The notes beneath the pieces were generated by a model. That model was not told the DNA's origin and did no database searches. It was given only the letters and a program-made list of their open reading frames with translations. This document shows positions 25,181 to 38,154 of a stretch of DNA of 64,000 nucleotides, one piece after another; within the stretch, counting starts at the first letter, position 1; each line of letters begins with the position of its first letter. The stretch covers positions 101,681,835 to 101,745,834 of the forward strand of contig NC_084469.1 in NCBI RefSeq assembly GCF_027409185.1, given 5' to 3'. Both the position numbers and the translations under genes were made by a program. This DNA comes from Cynocephalus volans (lineage: Eukaryota > Chordata > Mammalia > Dermoptera > Cynocephalidae).

Positions 25181-26370
25181 TGGTTAATGTTAACTTGCTC
25201 CATGCCTTTTTATGGGTTGAAAAATATTTCACTGTGTGTATACACCACACATTGCTTATACATTTACCCATAAATGGACATTTGGGTTATTTCCATCTCT
25301 TGGCTATTGTAAATAGTGCTGATATTTGTAATAATAATTCTTTAATATAATATAATACGATATATGCATAAATGTAATATAATGTAATATAGTCTATGTT
25401 TAACTCTTTGAGGGCTCACCAAATTGTGTTTCATAGAAGCTGGTGCGTTTCCAACAATGTATGAGGTTTCTAATATTATCACATTTTCGCCAATACTTAT
25501 AATTCTTTTTTAAAAAAATTAAAGCCTCCTAGTAGATATGAAGTGGTTCTCATTGTGCTTTTGATATGCATTTTCCTAATGATTAATGAGCATTTTTTCA
25601 TATGCTTGTTTGCAATCCGTATATCTGCTGTGGAGAAATGTCTTTTCAAATGTTTGCTCATTCGGCTGTCCTGTAGGTCGTCCTTCTGTTGCTGATCTGC
25701 AGGACTTCTTTATATATTCTGAATATGTGACACATATTTGACATATATTTTGCAAATATTTCCCTCATTCTGTATGTTACCTCTACATTTCTTCAATTAT
25801 ATAATTTATTTTTATTAATTATACTCATAATGGTATATAATAAATCTCAAGCTTATTGCTTCTGTTTTAAGTGAAAATTTTGACCAAAATCTATGTAATT
25901 CCTCATGCTACAGCCTCTGGTAGCCACCATATGACTCTTTACTCATATGAGCTTGACTTTTTTAGGTTCCAGATGTAAGAGATACCTTGTGGTATTTGTC
26001 TTTCTGTGCCTGGCTTATTTCACCTAACGTTATATCCTCCAGGTTTATCCATGTGTTGGCAAAGTTTTGAGGCTTAATTGTATTCCATTGTGTGTATATG
26101 CAGGTTTTAAAATTAATTATTTAAATTATTTTAATCGATGCACAAGAATTGCACATTTTGGGGGGGGTACATGTGATAGATTGATATATATTTACAATGT
26201 GTGATGATCAAATCAGAGTAATTGAGATATCCATCACCTCAACACATCATTTCTTTGCATTGGGAACATTCCAAATCTTCTATTCTAGCTCTTTTGAAAT
26301 ATAAAATAAATTCTTGGTAACAACTATAGTCACCTTACTTTGCTATGGAACACTAGAAATTATTCCTCCT
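25181..26370 (-). mobile_element. Nested old L1M fragments (minus)
   Basis: Three adjoining minus-strand pieces of old L1. At 25181-25860 is the ORF2 C-terminal region ('ggacatttgggttatttcca', 'cttggctattgtaaatagtg'). At about 25870-26110 is a further ORF2 end. At about 26110-26370 is a 3' UTR ('gatcaaatcagagtaattga'). All are heavily diverged and noncoding. The start of the first piece is shared with unit 3 at 37570-37610, so at least that piece predates the duplication. Confidence 0.7.
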
Positions 26371-26399
26371 ATACAAAAATCAGTAAAAGGATGTAGATT

Positions 26400-28200
26400 T
26401 GCTTTTACACTGTTGTGCCTGGGAAGAATGCATATGGAATGAAAAGACAAGGATCTACGTCGTTGGCTCTCTGTACTTGCTGGCTCTATTATAACTGTGA
26501 ATGAACACACACAACAACCTTAGATTGAGAAGGATATGACTACCAAGATCTCTGACCTCTCAGGAATAAAGGTTTGGGTAATACTACTGAATAATTCATC
26601 AAGTGCTGCTAAGATGAAAGCTGAGGGTGAAGGGAATTTAGAAGGGATAGTAGAGAAAGAAGAGGATGAGACTGTTGTAACCTCAAAACTAACTGAGTAA
26701 TGAAGGCTGTAGTTTGTCTCATTAGTTTCTTTCTTCTAAGATCTCCCTCAGAATGAAAGACCACGGGGACCATGGAGGAGGTAGTCCCCCAACCTCGTAG
26801 AGTAAATCTGTTTATGCAAGGGGTGGACTGTAGTGACCATGAAAAATGGCCTCTTAGAAATCCTGCTGCATGGGACAGAGTTGACTGTCTGCCATAACTA
26901 GCATTTCACTGGATCCACCACTATGTCCCTGTTGTGTCTATGTTCCCTTTGGGCAGTACCCACCAGGAAATAAACATGGAATGGGTACTAGTACAGGCCC
27001 AGCCATGGAAGATGTATAATTCTTCTCATGGGTGTCTTTATCCAAGGACTACCCATCAGCCTGGCTAAACCTTTGGTATCACTGCACTACAATCACAGAC
27101 TCTCTCGACCCTACCCTCCCTTTGTCTCCCAGTCATTTCACAGATATCAGATCTGCATTGTAGTCTGAAGCCTTTCCCTCACTACTGACCATTCTCTTCA
27201 CAGGCATACTCACACCACATTAAAAAATTAACTCAAAAAACAGTTTAATTGCTAAAATATAATAGCTCAGAGCATGTATCTCTTAGAAGACAACATGAAG
27301 AAGATAACATCGCCTTGGATTGGCAATGAATTCTTACATATGACTCCAAAAGCATGAGCAACTGTGTGTTTTTCAAGAATCGGAGGAGCCCTACATAGTC
27401 AAGTTGCCACCGCCTGACTGGTTGGTCCCCTCAAAAACTAGTGCCATCTTGGGGGCTCAGCTGTGGTCTCTTGTTGCTGACAGTTTGGACAATAAGAGGC
27501 AGAGGCAGCTAGATCAATATTTATAAATGGATGTTTCTGCCACTCTGTTCATAGCTCATCATGCCATAGGGTGGCCAATGAAAAAGGCTGGCAAATGTTC
27601 CATGTTCAAATGAGTGCCTATGTGGTTTCTCAATGCCTTTTCTGTGACATATGACACAAAAATTTTCATGTAATGCCCACCCCTTTATGTCCATCAACAT
27701 GCCTGTCTCCAGAATTCCAGGCATTTCCCTTCCAATCTCAGAACTACATGGTTACAGCACCTCAAATCACTCTTTCTGCACAAGAAAATAGATAACCAGA
27801 TGTGCTGCTTGCAGCTCCACCCACTGTGAGGATTTTCTCTGTGCACTCATTTTCAAAGATACTCCTGAACTTGGCTATAATAAAGCGATGATCTATTTTT
27901 TGCTTGCACTCACATACCAAGCCAACCCATCTGTAAACCGAGGTATTTTTCTCCTAGTTCAGCTAGTAGTATGGGACATCTTCTCCCCCACAATAGGCCA
28001 CAGGTGCAAACTGAGGAAGTGATGTTGGTGCGATAATGGAGGCCTCACAGTCTGTACTACCTCTTGGGTCTGGGCTGTCTGCTCGTGCAGCGTACTCATA
28101 CCTATGGCTCAATTCAGGTTTGATCCCAAATGCACCATTTCACCATGGACTGGTTGTAAACCTTTTTGATTTCATGACTTAGGATGTCCAATAGAACCAG
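26400..28200 (-). pseudogene. Degraded ERV pol: RNase H and integrase (minus)
   Basis: Translating the minus strand in pieces gives retroviral pol landmarks. Near 27930-27960 is a 'TDG.AWYVS'-like RNase H start, and near 27830 'KSSQWVELQAAHLV'. Near 27480-27500 is 'CPNCQQQ' of the integrase zinc-binding domain. Near 27395-27440 is 'GDQP' followed by 'WQLDYVG', the start of the integrase core. Stops and frameshifts occur throughout. Sequence below about 26900 is not recognised and may be the rest of the pol/env region. No LTR was found. The ERV class is uncertain. Confidence 0.65.
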
Positions 28201-28459
28201 AGTTATAATGGGAAGTTTCAGATATGTGGTCACAGAGCAGATTGGTGGTGGCTGGGAATTTTCTTCTATACACTATTTGGCTATTCTGGATTTCTGTGCT
28301 CTCTGGGATCTCTGTGTATGTCTTTCCCTGGGTCAAGGCAGTCATGCATCCTGCACAGGGTGTGCAATTCTCCCTGCAGTTTGGGTCACTGGGATGCTGG
28401 CTTACCTCTTTCTGGTGGCTGTTTGTGACCTATCTTGTGTCAGTGCATGGTGGCAGTCG

Positions 28460-29000
28460 TGGTTCCTGCCCATGGCCAATCTGACTGGCACAGTGGCAAT
28501 AGTGATGGTGTGTATGGTTGCCAGAGGCAGCAGGCGAAACACTGCAGGGCGTAGCAACCAGGGTCCCACACCCAGCTAGGCTGGCTACTGCTTCAGCACC
28601 AGGAGAGGGTCCTACCCATGGCTGGTCTGGCTGATATGGCAGCATGGGCAAGGATGCCACACAAAGATGGTCTGGCTGCAGGTGGCTATGGGAGGAGGGG
28701 TCCCATGCACAGCCATGCTGGCTCATGTGGCAGCTTTGGCAGGAGATCCCATGTGCAACCATGGCTGGCTGGTACAGTAGCAGGGGCAGGGATCCTGTTT
28801 ATGAGTAGTCTGACTGGTGTGGTGGTGGTGTGGGTAGCTACAGGAGGGTGCTGAAGGTGGCAGCAGCAGGAGTTCTTATGCCCAGCTGATCTGACTGGTG
28901 CAGCAGCCACACTGCACATGTCTACAGCCGGGATCATGCACTTGGCCAGGCTGGCTGGTGTGATGGAGTGGGCAAGGATCCTGTGCACAGCTGGTCTGGG
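28460..29000. repeat. Degenerate minisatellite, about 46-48 bp period
   Basis: Successive copies begin near 28620, 28667, 28715, 28761 and 28807, with looser copies before and after. Each has 'ctggctggt'-type text, then 'gtggcagca', a G-rich stretch and 'gatcc(c/t)..tgcacagc'. The array is more GC-rich than its surroundings. Open frames in it (28184-28579, 28618-28854, 28918-29238) come from the repeat and show no known domain. It lies just upstream of an old L1 and may be part of that element's 5' region. Confidence 0.65.
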
Positions 29001-29329
29001 CAGCACTTCAGTGGCTGGCGTCACACTGCAGGTGGCAACTGAATGGGGTGTAGTGAAACTCACTATGGAAATGCAGGCAATGGTTCTAGGTCCTGACAAT
29101 GTCACCAGCAATTCTGGTGGTGGTAGCAGTGGGCCTCTTCTGGTCTTCTTCAGGAGGAATATATCCTGGGTTCCTCTAGTTTGCCACCTTCCCACAATCT
29201 CAGTAACTACGTTAATGTTTAATGGACAGGTAATATAAAAAGATGTAATTGTGACAGCAAAAATTATAATATGGGAGGAGGGAATGGAGTCAATGTGCAG
29301 AAATTTTATTGTTTATGTTCTGTTTGAGA

Positions 29330-32240
29330 TCAAAGTTAAATAGTTATCAGTTTTAAACAGCTTGTTATAAGATGTTTTTTGTAAGCTTTATGGCAACCAT
29401 GAAGCAAAAACATATAATAAATACACTAGAAATAAAAAGCAAAAAATCAAAATGTACTAACAGAGAAAACCACTTAAACACACACACACAAACACAGACA
29501 CACACAAAGTAACAGAAGGAAATAAGAGTATCTACAAAACAACTAGACACAAGTAACATAATGACAGGAGAAAATTTTTACCTATCAATAAGTACCTTGA
29601 ATGCAAATGTACTAAATTTTCTAATTAAAAGACATGAATGGCTGAGTAGTTAAAATTAACAAGACCCAACTGTATGTGGTCTACAGGAAAATCAGTTCAC
29701 CTGTAAGAATGCACATAAACTAAAAGTGAAGGGATGGAAAAAGATATTCCATCCAAATGAAAACAAAAAATGAGCAATGTACCTATATTAATATCATATG
29801 AAATAGACTTTAAGTCAAAACAGCAAAAGGGGGAAAAGAAGGTTGCTATATTATGATAAAGTGGTCAATTTAGCAAAAGGATATAACATGTAAATATATC
29901 TGTACCCAACAGTGAAGAAGCTGAAAATATAAAGCAAATATTAATAGATATAAAAGGAGCTATACACCACAATACAATAATGGTAGGGGTCATGAATACT
30001 CCACTCTCAATAGATAATCCAAGCAGAAAATCTACAAATAAAGATTGAAGTTAAACTGCACTCTAGACAAAATGAACTAAACAGACATTTACAGAACATT
30101 GCATACAACATTTGCAGAATGCACTTTTTTCTCCAAAGCATATGGAACATTCTCCAGGATAGGCCATATGTTGGCCACAAAACAAGTCTCAAAAGATTTT
30201 TTAAAATCTACATTATATGAAGTGTCTTTTCTGACCGTAATGGAATAAAGCTAGAAATCAATGACAAGAGAAACCTTGGAAACTGTAAAAATACATGAAA
30301 ATTAAATAATATACACCTAACAACCAATGGGTCAATGAAAGGGCCGGCCTGTGGCTTACTCGGGAGAGTGTGGTGCTGATAGCACCAAGGCCACAGGTTC
30401 GGATCCCTATGTAGGGATGGCTGGTTAGCTCACTTGGGAGAGCGTGGTGCTGACAATGGGTCAATGAAGAAATTAAGAAAGAAATTTTAAAATTTCATGA
30501 GACAAATGAAAATGGAAACAAAATATATTGAAGTCTATAGAACACGGCATACCTATCTTAAGAGAAAAGTTTATATCAATAAACACCTACATCAAAAAAA
30601 TAGAAAGAGATCAATTAAAAAAGCTAACATTGCTCCTTAATGAACTAGTGAAGTAAGAATAAACTGTTTGCAAAATTAATACAATGAAAGAAGTAATAAA
30701 AATCAGAGCAGAAATGAATAAAACAGAAACCAAAAAAAAAATAAGGCAAATAATCAACACAATAAAGAGTTGATCTTTTGAAAATATAAACAAAACCAAC
30801 AAACTAACATAAAAAAGGAGAGAAGGGTCAAATAAAAAAAATCAGTTAGAATGCATTCCACAGAAATGCCAAAAATCATTAGAGACTATTATGAAAAACT
30901 AACAACAAATTGGAAAACTTAAAAGAAATGATCAAATTCTTGGACATGTAAAAGCTACCAAGATTGAAACATGAATAAATTTAATACCTAAACAGACAGA
31001 TAATGAGTAACAAGACTAAATCACTAATAAAGTCTAACATCAAGGAAAGGCCCAGAACCTGATGACTTCAGTGCTGAATTCTACCAAACATTTTAAAGGA
31101 AGAAAGAAAAAACAAAAACTAAAATCAATTCTTCTGAAACACAGTGAACAGACAACCTACTGAATGAGAAAAAATATTTGCAAACTATGCGTCTGACAAA
31201 GGATTAATATCCAGAATATATAAGAAACTCAACTCAACAGTAAAAATATTAATTAAAAACCAAATAATCCAAATATAAAGTGAGCACAGGAGCTGAATAG
31301 ACATTTCTCAAAAGAAGACATACAAGTGACCAACAGGTACATGAAAAAATGCTTGACAGCACTAATCATCAGATAAATGCAAATCAAAGTCACAATGAGA
31401 TATCATCTCATCCTACTTAGAATGGCTAGTATAAAAAAGACAAAAAATAACAAATGCTCAGGAGGACGTGAAGAAAAGGGAACACATCCATTGCTGATGG
31501 GAACGTAGATTAGTACAACCACTATGGGAAACAGTACAGAGCTTCCTCAAAAAAATTAAAAATAGGAATACCATATTGATCCAGCAATCTCCCTGTTGTG
31601 TTTACATCTAAAGAAAATGAAATCAGTATGTCAAAGTGATATCCGCACACCCACATTTATTGCAGTACTATTCAGAATTGCAAGGATGTAATAATCTCAG
31701 TGTCAAAGAAAGAATGGATAAATAATAATGGTATATTTATGCAATGAAATACTATTCAGCTGTAAACAATGAAATCCTGTCATTTGCAGCAACATAGATG
31801 AGCCGAGATAATACTATGTTAGGGGAAACAAGCCAGTCACAGAAAGACAAATACCACCTGATCTCACTCATACGTAAAATGTTAAAAAGCTGATCTTATA
31901 AAAGTAGAGAGCAGAATAGTGGTTATGAGAGGCTGGCAAGGGGAGGTTGGAGGAGAGGATGGTAAATTAGTACAAAGTGACAATTAGAGCAGAGGAGTAA
32001 GTTCTAGTGTTCCATTTCACAATAAGATGACTGTAGTTAACATTAATAAGTTGTACACTTCAAAATGACAAGAAGAGAGGATTTTGAATGTTCTTACCAC
32101 AAAAAAATTATACTTATCTAAGGTGGTGGGTAAGCAAATTACCTTACTTTGATTATTACATATTGTATACATGTATTGAAAAGTCACCCCACTAATATCT
32201 ATAATTAGTATATGTCAATTGAAAATAAATTAGTTAATTA
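29330..32240 (+). mobile_element. Old L1M element (plus), ORF2 remnant
   Basis: A diverged L1 running from the inter-ORF region (about 29370, 'tggcaaccatgaagcaaaaac') through the endonuclease region (29620-29780) and reverse transcriptase to the ORF2 C-terminus. It ends in a 3' UTR at about 32080-32240. Stops and indels are everywhere. A SINE is inserted at 30340. A (CA)n-like tract lies at 29477-29510. It separates unit 2 from unit 3. Confidence 0.8.
30325..30468 (+). mobile_element. tRNA-Ile-derived SINE, dimeric, with target-site duplication
   Basis: The SINE is 30340-30453, flanked by the 15-bp repeat caatgggtcaatgaa at 30325-30339 and 30454-30468. The first monomer (30340 to about 30416) has a tRNA-like A box and a B box (ggttcggatcc). 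A second monomer, starting 'ggctggttagctcactt', stops after its anticodon region. The text follows tRNA-Ile (GGCCGGTTAGCTCAGTTGG). From memory this matches the dimeric CYN SINEs of colugos. There is no A-tail. It sits inside an old L1. Confidence 0.85.
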
Positions 32241-32249
32241 AAAATTTTT

Positions 32250-35200
32250 CCTAAGAGGGTAAGATCTTACGCTAAGTGTTTTTATCACACACGAAAAATA
32301 ATTGAGAGGGTAGAAGGAAACTTTGGGAGGTGACGTATATGTCCATGACCTTGATGGTGGTGATGGTTTCGTGGATGTATACTTATCTACAAACTCATCA
32401 AATTGTATCCATTAACTATGTACAGCTTTTTACATTTTAACTACTCCTCAGTAAACTGGTTAATAAATTAAGATTAAAATTTTTTAAATGAAAAAATATC
32501 TTTGTCTTCATAACGGTGTAGACAACAAGTGATTCAACGATCTCCAAATATTTGTCACAGAAACACATCATAGGGAGTTAGTTGCTGGTTTGCTTCATTG
32601 CAGAAATTAAACTTTCCTCAGGGGAACTCTGGGACTTTTAAATCAAACCAAATGAAGGAGAGTTTCTCCTTAGTGGATATAAATCCATCTTCCCCTACTG
32701 CTGCCAACACAGACACAAATTGGACTGAAACTTTTCCATTTTGCTACCTTCTTTGTACCCCAAGTGCACTGAATTGTTAGAGTGAAAAGACAATAGAATA
32801 ATGTCTTTAATGAGGAGCTCTGAGAATTCAACCCTCGAGACACTAGAAACTTAAACATGCCCCTGTTGCCCCTCACCTGTAATGCTGTGCTCCAGCCTAG
32901 ATGAAAACCCAGTTGTGTTTATTGGGTACAGCACATGGAGGAGAGAAAGCTTCAGCCATAACCATTAGAGAGAGTCAGTGTGCTCCATGTGGGCTGGTAG
33001 AGTGAGACAGAAAAGAGGAACGTGTGCACTGGGCTTTACGTTCAGAGTAATGAATCCAAGACATTCTTACATCGATTTAGTCTCTGAAGGTGAGGTCCAT
33101 GTACTTATAAGGTAATTTAATTTTCACTGAAGCCAATCTTTTTCAGCTCTCATACTGTTTACTTTTCTTCCTTGCTGGAACCTAGAATCTCTCTCCAGTC
33201 GGAGTTAGAAATGACCATTCCTGGAATGTATTATTTTCTGGAAAGTCTCCATATTTTCTCCACTCTCTCCCATAAAATGCAGGTTCCTGTTAGATTTCCT
33301 GTGTCCAATCATTTCTCCACAAACTATTCACTGAGATCAACTATGCATGAGGTATTGTCTAGTTTCTTCTTAATGTCATTGGATTTTCTTTTATAATGCA
33401 CCAAACTATTTTTGCTGGCAAATCTGACTTACTGATATCACTGAATAGTTCTGTATTGTTGCTGTTATTTATTTTTTCACCTCAATATCCACAATGTAAT
33501 AAAAATAATATAATAATTTCTGAAGCTTTGTACTCAGGCCAATTTCCATTTCTTATTTTAGCAATCTCTTTAAATGTTCAGGAGAATATCAAATGATTGC
33601 AGTTAGAGTAGAAAGCCTTGGCCTGTTTATGAATTAACGTGAATGTCGTAGAATTTTTATGCAGAGTAACTTGTTGGCTGTGGTTATCAAGCAACCGTTC
33701 TTCATTGGATAAAGACATTATCCTTGTTTCCCTAATGCCTCAGAGTCTCTGCCCTGGCTGCTAACCACAGTAATCACTGTTAAATTTTCAAAACGCATTT
33801 TTGGTATTGTAATTGTGGTTATGATTTCTTTTTATCAACCTATTCTTATGAAAAATTAGACTAATAAACACCTTAATATTAAACCATCTTTCATAACTAG
33901 AATAGGTATTACTTGTTCATCATGTATTATTCTTTTAAAACATATGAATGCATTTTATTTAACCTCGCCATTCAATTTCATGTCTGTATTTAGGCATCTC
34001 ACGAGCTTGACAATTTTGGTTTTTGTGCTGTAGTTGTCACTTTTGGTCTCAAACTTAATTACACCTCTAACATTTGTATTAATTGAGCACCTACTATGTG
34101 ACAGGTACTATTTAAGTCCCAGGATAGAAATATGATGGGACAATGCAGTCACAACCTTGGACCCACAAATAAACATAAAGATACTAACATGAAAGACACA
34201 TCAATGAGGAGTACATGATGCTCTACTGCAGGGATCACACCCTCTGTCACTCTGGATCCTCAATCCCTTCTCTCCATCACAATTGTCTCTCAAACCCTCT
34301 TCATTACCGAGCTCACTGAACCATATGCAAATTAGCATTCTGTTTCTCAGCCTAGAATGTTTATTCTTTCCTCACTTACTCTAACAATGACCTATCCTTC
34401 CTTCCTAGCGGCATTTTAGAAAAATCTCACCTACCCAGCTTCCCTAACTCAATCGTTCCTCTTTAATTAATTAACATTCTGTAGGCATTAATAATACTGA
34501 CATTTCTTCTAGCATGGAGATTGTAAAGATGTATTTTCAAATCTGAAATTTGCCGTTTAATCATTCTTGGATGATTTGATTTATATAAACTTTCAAAAAT
34601 TTTAATCAGATTGATCCATTATATATTCTGGCAATTAACTCTGCTGGTGTGAATACAACATATCCGCACTCAAGAGCATGCACACATGAGGACACATTTT
34701 CAAATACCCCATGAATTTGATCTTAAAAATTGTGTGCTTTTTTTTTTCTTCTCTTATGTATGTACTCCACATGCTTTTTCCTCTTCTTGGAGGAATTCAC
34801 CTGGCAAGCATTCTGTGAAAGAAGTGCTGTATGGAGGTCCAAAGAGGTAACAAACCTGTTATATTTACAATAAGCTTAATTCCACCCTTCATGGCTCCCC
34901 CCATTTAAGGGGGATATTGCTAAATGATAGTCATGTCATACAAATTTATTGTGATGTACGAACAAGAGTCGATGTTTATTAAATACCCATTGTATGTCAT
35001 GGGAAACACAGTAGAAAAATCCTATGCACAATCTCACTTAATTTCACTCTTCAATTCTACCATGCATGGGATGTTAAAGTGAAAGGTCTGTAGGTAACAG
35101 AGTTTAAAACACTTTCTCCAGGTTACACAGAACCCATGTTCTAAATCAGAGCTCTGTACTGGTCCTTCGGAGAGCTATATGTTCAAAGTAACTATCATAA

Positions 35201-35639
35201 ATGTAAGAGTTTAATAATAATGATAATGACATCTATTATTATTGAGACTTCATGTGTGAAAAAGGAATTTTTGAACCTCACAGCAATGTAACACTCTTAC
35301 TTTGGTTAACCACAAATTTAGGGGAAAAAAATAATGGACTGAGAGCTAATTGTCACATCACCAGGAAGCATCAGGTCACACAATAAAGGATGTATGAGTT
35401 GAAAATCCATGTTTTAATCACTACTGTAGAGCTTCTAGAAAGAAAAAAAAAATTGGAATTATCAAGGAAAACACATAAAATGTAATCAGATATTTTGGAA
35501 GTGTCATATCAAAGAAGAAATTGGTTTCTGTCCATAGATTCAAATAGGGTTATTAAAACTAATGCATAGGTGATAAAATAATATATATTTCCATTAAATT
35601 TTAAAAGTCTGAGCAATCATACACATTTAAAATGGAAAC
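32250..35639. other. Unit 3 upstream flank, no gene seen
   Basis: Noncoding and free of young insertions, so it serves as the best empty reference for units 1, 2 and 4. It starts with the tail of an old L1 (shared with 12038). The uninterrupted site for L1-B lies at about 32626-32640, and the uninterrupted site for the MITE near 33925. A LINE-2-like piece lies at about 34070-34150. Open frames such as 33172-33396 are not conserved in frame between units. Confidence 0.7.
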
Positions 35640-35791
35640 AGGAAACCAGCTGGCTGAGTGAGTCGCTGTCAATGGAAGGACTCAATAGAGGTTGAAGGAC
35701 GTTTATCCAAGGGAGACATTGTAAAGTGATGACTAGCTGAGAAGTCAGGTGGCTGTTCATTGAACACTGATTTTCCCTCATTCCCCAACAG
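35640..35791 (+). promoter_or_regulatory. Conserved OR upstream block and 3' splice site, unit 3
   Basis: Same block as at 2210-2314, ending in a pyrimidine tract and AG at 35790-35791 (cattccccaacag). The splice signal looks intact, 13 nt before the altered start codon. Confidence 0.6.
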
Positions 35792-35804
35792 ACACACCAG
35801 TTAC

Positions 35805-36743
35805 GTAGAAGCAGAAAACCACACAGAACTATCAGAATTCCTCCTCCTGGGCCTCTCAGAGGATCCTGAACTTCAGCCACTTCTCTTTGGACTGTTCCTG
35901 TCCATGTACCTGGTCACTGTGCTTGGGAACCTACTCATAATCCTGGTTGTCAGCTCTGACTCCCACCTCCACACCCCCATGTACTTCTTCCTCTCCAAAC
36001 TGTCCTTTGTTGACATTTGTTTCACCACCAGCATAGTCCCCAGGATGCTGGTGAACATCCAGGCACACAACAAAGGCATCTCCTACACAGGGTGCCTTAC
36101 TCAGATGTATTTTATTATGATCTTATCTGGACTGGATAATTTACTTCTGACTGTGATGGCCTATGACCGGTACGTGGCCATCTGCCACCCACTGCACTAC
36201 ATGGTCATCATGAACCCCAGCCTCTGCATGCTGTTGGTTCTGATGTCTTGGTTCATCGTTTTCTGGGTCACCCTGGTTCACATTCTACTGATGATTAGGC
36301 TGACCTTCTCTATAGGCACTGAGATTCCACATTTCTTCTGTGACTTTGTTCAGCTTCTCAAGGTGGCCCACTCTGATACCCTCATCAATTACATCTTCTT
36401 GTACGTAGCAACTGCACTGCTGGGTGTGTTTCCCGTCACAGGGATCCTCTTCTCTTACTCTAGGATTGTCTCATCCTTAATGCAAATGTCCTCCACTGCA
36501 GGCAAGTATAAAGCATTTTCCACCTGTGGCTCTCACCTCTCTGTGGTCTCCTTGTTTTATGGAACTGGACTTGGGGTCTATCTCAGTTCTGCTATGACCC
36601 ATTCTTCCCAGAGAAGCTCAATTGCCTCGGTGATGTACACTGTGGTCACCCCCATGCTGAACCCCTTCATCTACAGCCTGAGGAACAAGGATGTGAAGGG
36701 GGCCCTGGGAAGACTCCTCAGCAGAGCAGACTCTTGTCTGTGA
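35805..36743 (+). CDS. Olfactory receptor, full-length frame but start codon GTA
   Basis: An open frame of 312 codons colinear with the receptor at 2328, with the NHT glycosylation site, [11 protein letters not shown], Cys97, [20 protein letters not shown] and [10 protein letters not shown]. Cys169 is Ser and Cys189 is His, as in the first receptor. The codon that should be ATG (35805-35807) is GTA, two substitutions away. The frame is open upstream to a TTG at 35760 but holds no ATG, and that stretch is intronic. The first in-frame ATG is codon 34, in TM1 (FLSMYLV), which would remove the glycosylated N-terminus. Either an upstream exon supplies a start, a non-AUG start is used, or this is a very recent pseudogene. 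The body shows no decay. Confidence 0.85.
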   Translation, partial: VEAENHTELSEFLLLGLSEDPELQPLLFGLFLSMYLVTVLGNLLIILVVSSDSHLHTPMYFFLSKLSFVDICFTTSIVPRMLVNIQAHNKGISYTGCLTQMYFIMILSGLDNLLLTVMAYDRYVAICHPLHYMVIMNPSLCMLLVLMSWFIVFWVTLVHILLMIRLTFSIGTEIPHFFCDFVQLLKVAHSDTLINYIFLYVATALLGVFPVTGILFSYSRIVSSLMQMSSTAGKYKAFSTCGSHLSVVSLFYGTGLGVYLSSAMTHSSQRSSIASVMYTVVTPMLNPFIYSLRNKDVKGALGRLLSRADSCL

Positions 36744-37610
36744 AGCATCACTGGCCTCAGAACTAGATGCACATATGGACCCCTAAGGCCATTCATGTGC
36801 ATTTTAAAATTCTGGCTCCTGTTCTCCCCCATAAGACATGCTTCATTTCTATTCACAAATCATGTGTGACTTTGCTTTGATTTATTTTTGTATTAGTTAT
36901 CCAAAAAGTTCCCTCAGTAATTGCTTTTTGAGTGTATATCGCATACACTCTCCTTAAGTTCCACCTTCTTAAGTTCTTTTAACGCCATCCCTAAAAATTC
37001 AAACGAGATTGAATGCACTTTTTATGTCAAGTGCTGACATGGTCTCTCCCCAAATTATCCGCTTGAACATTAATTTCCTTCACCTTAGTTTAGTTGTGGT
37101 TTTCTTTTTCTCTGGAATAACTGGAATTAAATTTATACAAAAATCAAGGGATGCTTACCATATCACGGCTGGGCTTGTTGCTTTACATATACGAATTTAT
37201 TTAATCCTGTAACAATTTCTTTGAAATATTTTCTCTGAATCAGCCCATTTTACAAAGGAAGAGACTCACATTGATGTGGACTGTAACCTAGTAACCGGGC
37301 AGTGAGCTCACACCTAACTTTCATAAGAATGTGATGTGGTTTTGTATTAAAAATGGAATCTGAATTTTAAAGCTGGTTGATTTGTATGTTTCATTGTAAT
37401 ATACTGCCAAGGATAACTCTAGATGTTGTTTCGTTATTCGTGTTCCTTCCTTCCTTCCTCCCTCCTGCCCTGCATTCTTTTCTTCTTTTCTTTTTTCCTT
37501 TCTTACTTCCCCCTTTCTTTCCTGTTTACTTCCTTCATTCCTTCTTTGCACTGTTTCTTTTTTCCTTTTGGCTGTTTTACAGGTTAATATTAACTTGATC
37601 CATTTCTTAT
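36744..37610. other. Unit 3 downstream flank
   Basis: Noncoding, paralogous to 3267-4130 and 24327-25200. A CT-rich tract lies at about 37437-37570. The end of the unit is marked by 'ttttggctgttttacaggtt', shared with 25165. Confidence 0.65.
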
Positions 37611-37619
37611 TATGGCTAT

Positions 37620-38090
37620 GACTACCTATATAGACACAAAGTGTACTAAAAAAAATCCATTCTGATATTTTCTTTGTACCACATGAAGCCAAATAGTTTG
37701 GAGATTGGAAAGACACTAGAAAAATTTCCAATAAGGGAGCTTTGAGAATTCAGCCCTCCAGGTACTACAGACTTCAAAGAGGCCCCCGTTGCCCCTACCT
37801 AATATTCTCTGGTCCAACCTTGTTGAAAACCTAACGGGTTTATCAGAGACAGTTCATGAAGAAGACAAACCTTCTGTGATAACAGTCACACAGTGTCAGT
37901 GTGTCCCAGTGAGGTCTGGTGGGGTAAGACAAAAAGAGGACAGTGGGTACTGGCCTTAACCTCTAGAATAATGAGCTTGGGTCAGTCCTATATTTATTTA
38001 TTTAGCCTATGAAGGTGGAGTCCCTGTACCTAGAAGGGATTTTAGTTTCTGCTAAAATGAATCTTTCCCAGATCTCATTGTCTTTCTTTC

Positions 38091-38154
<64 letters not shown>

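Noticed and set aside
25060-25350. 96-codon frame rich in Phe, Leu and Ser
   Set aside because: Translation of a CT-rich tract followed by an old L1. Low complexity.
28184-29238. Open frames of 106-169 codons
   Set aside because: They are products of the 46-bp minisatellite and change frame between repeats. No domain recognised.
37321-37731. 136-codon minus-strand frame rich in Lys and Glu
   Set aside because: Reverse complement of a CT-rich tract. The other units have no matching frame.
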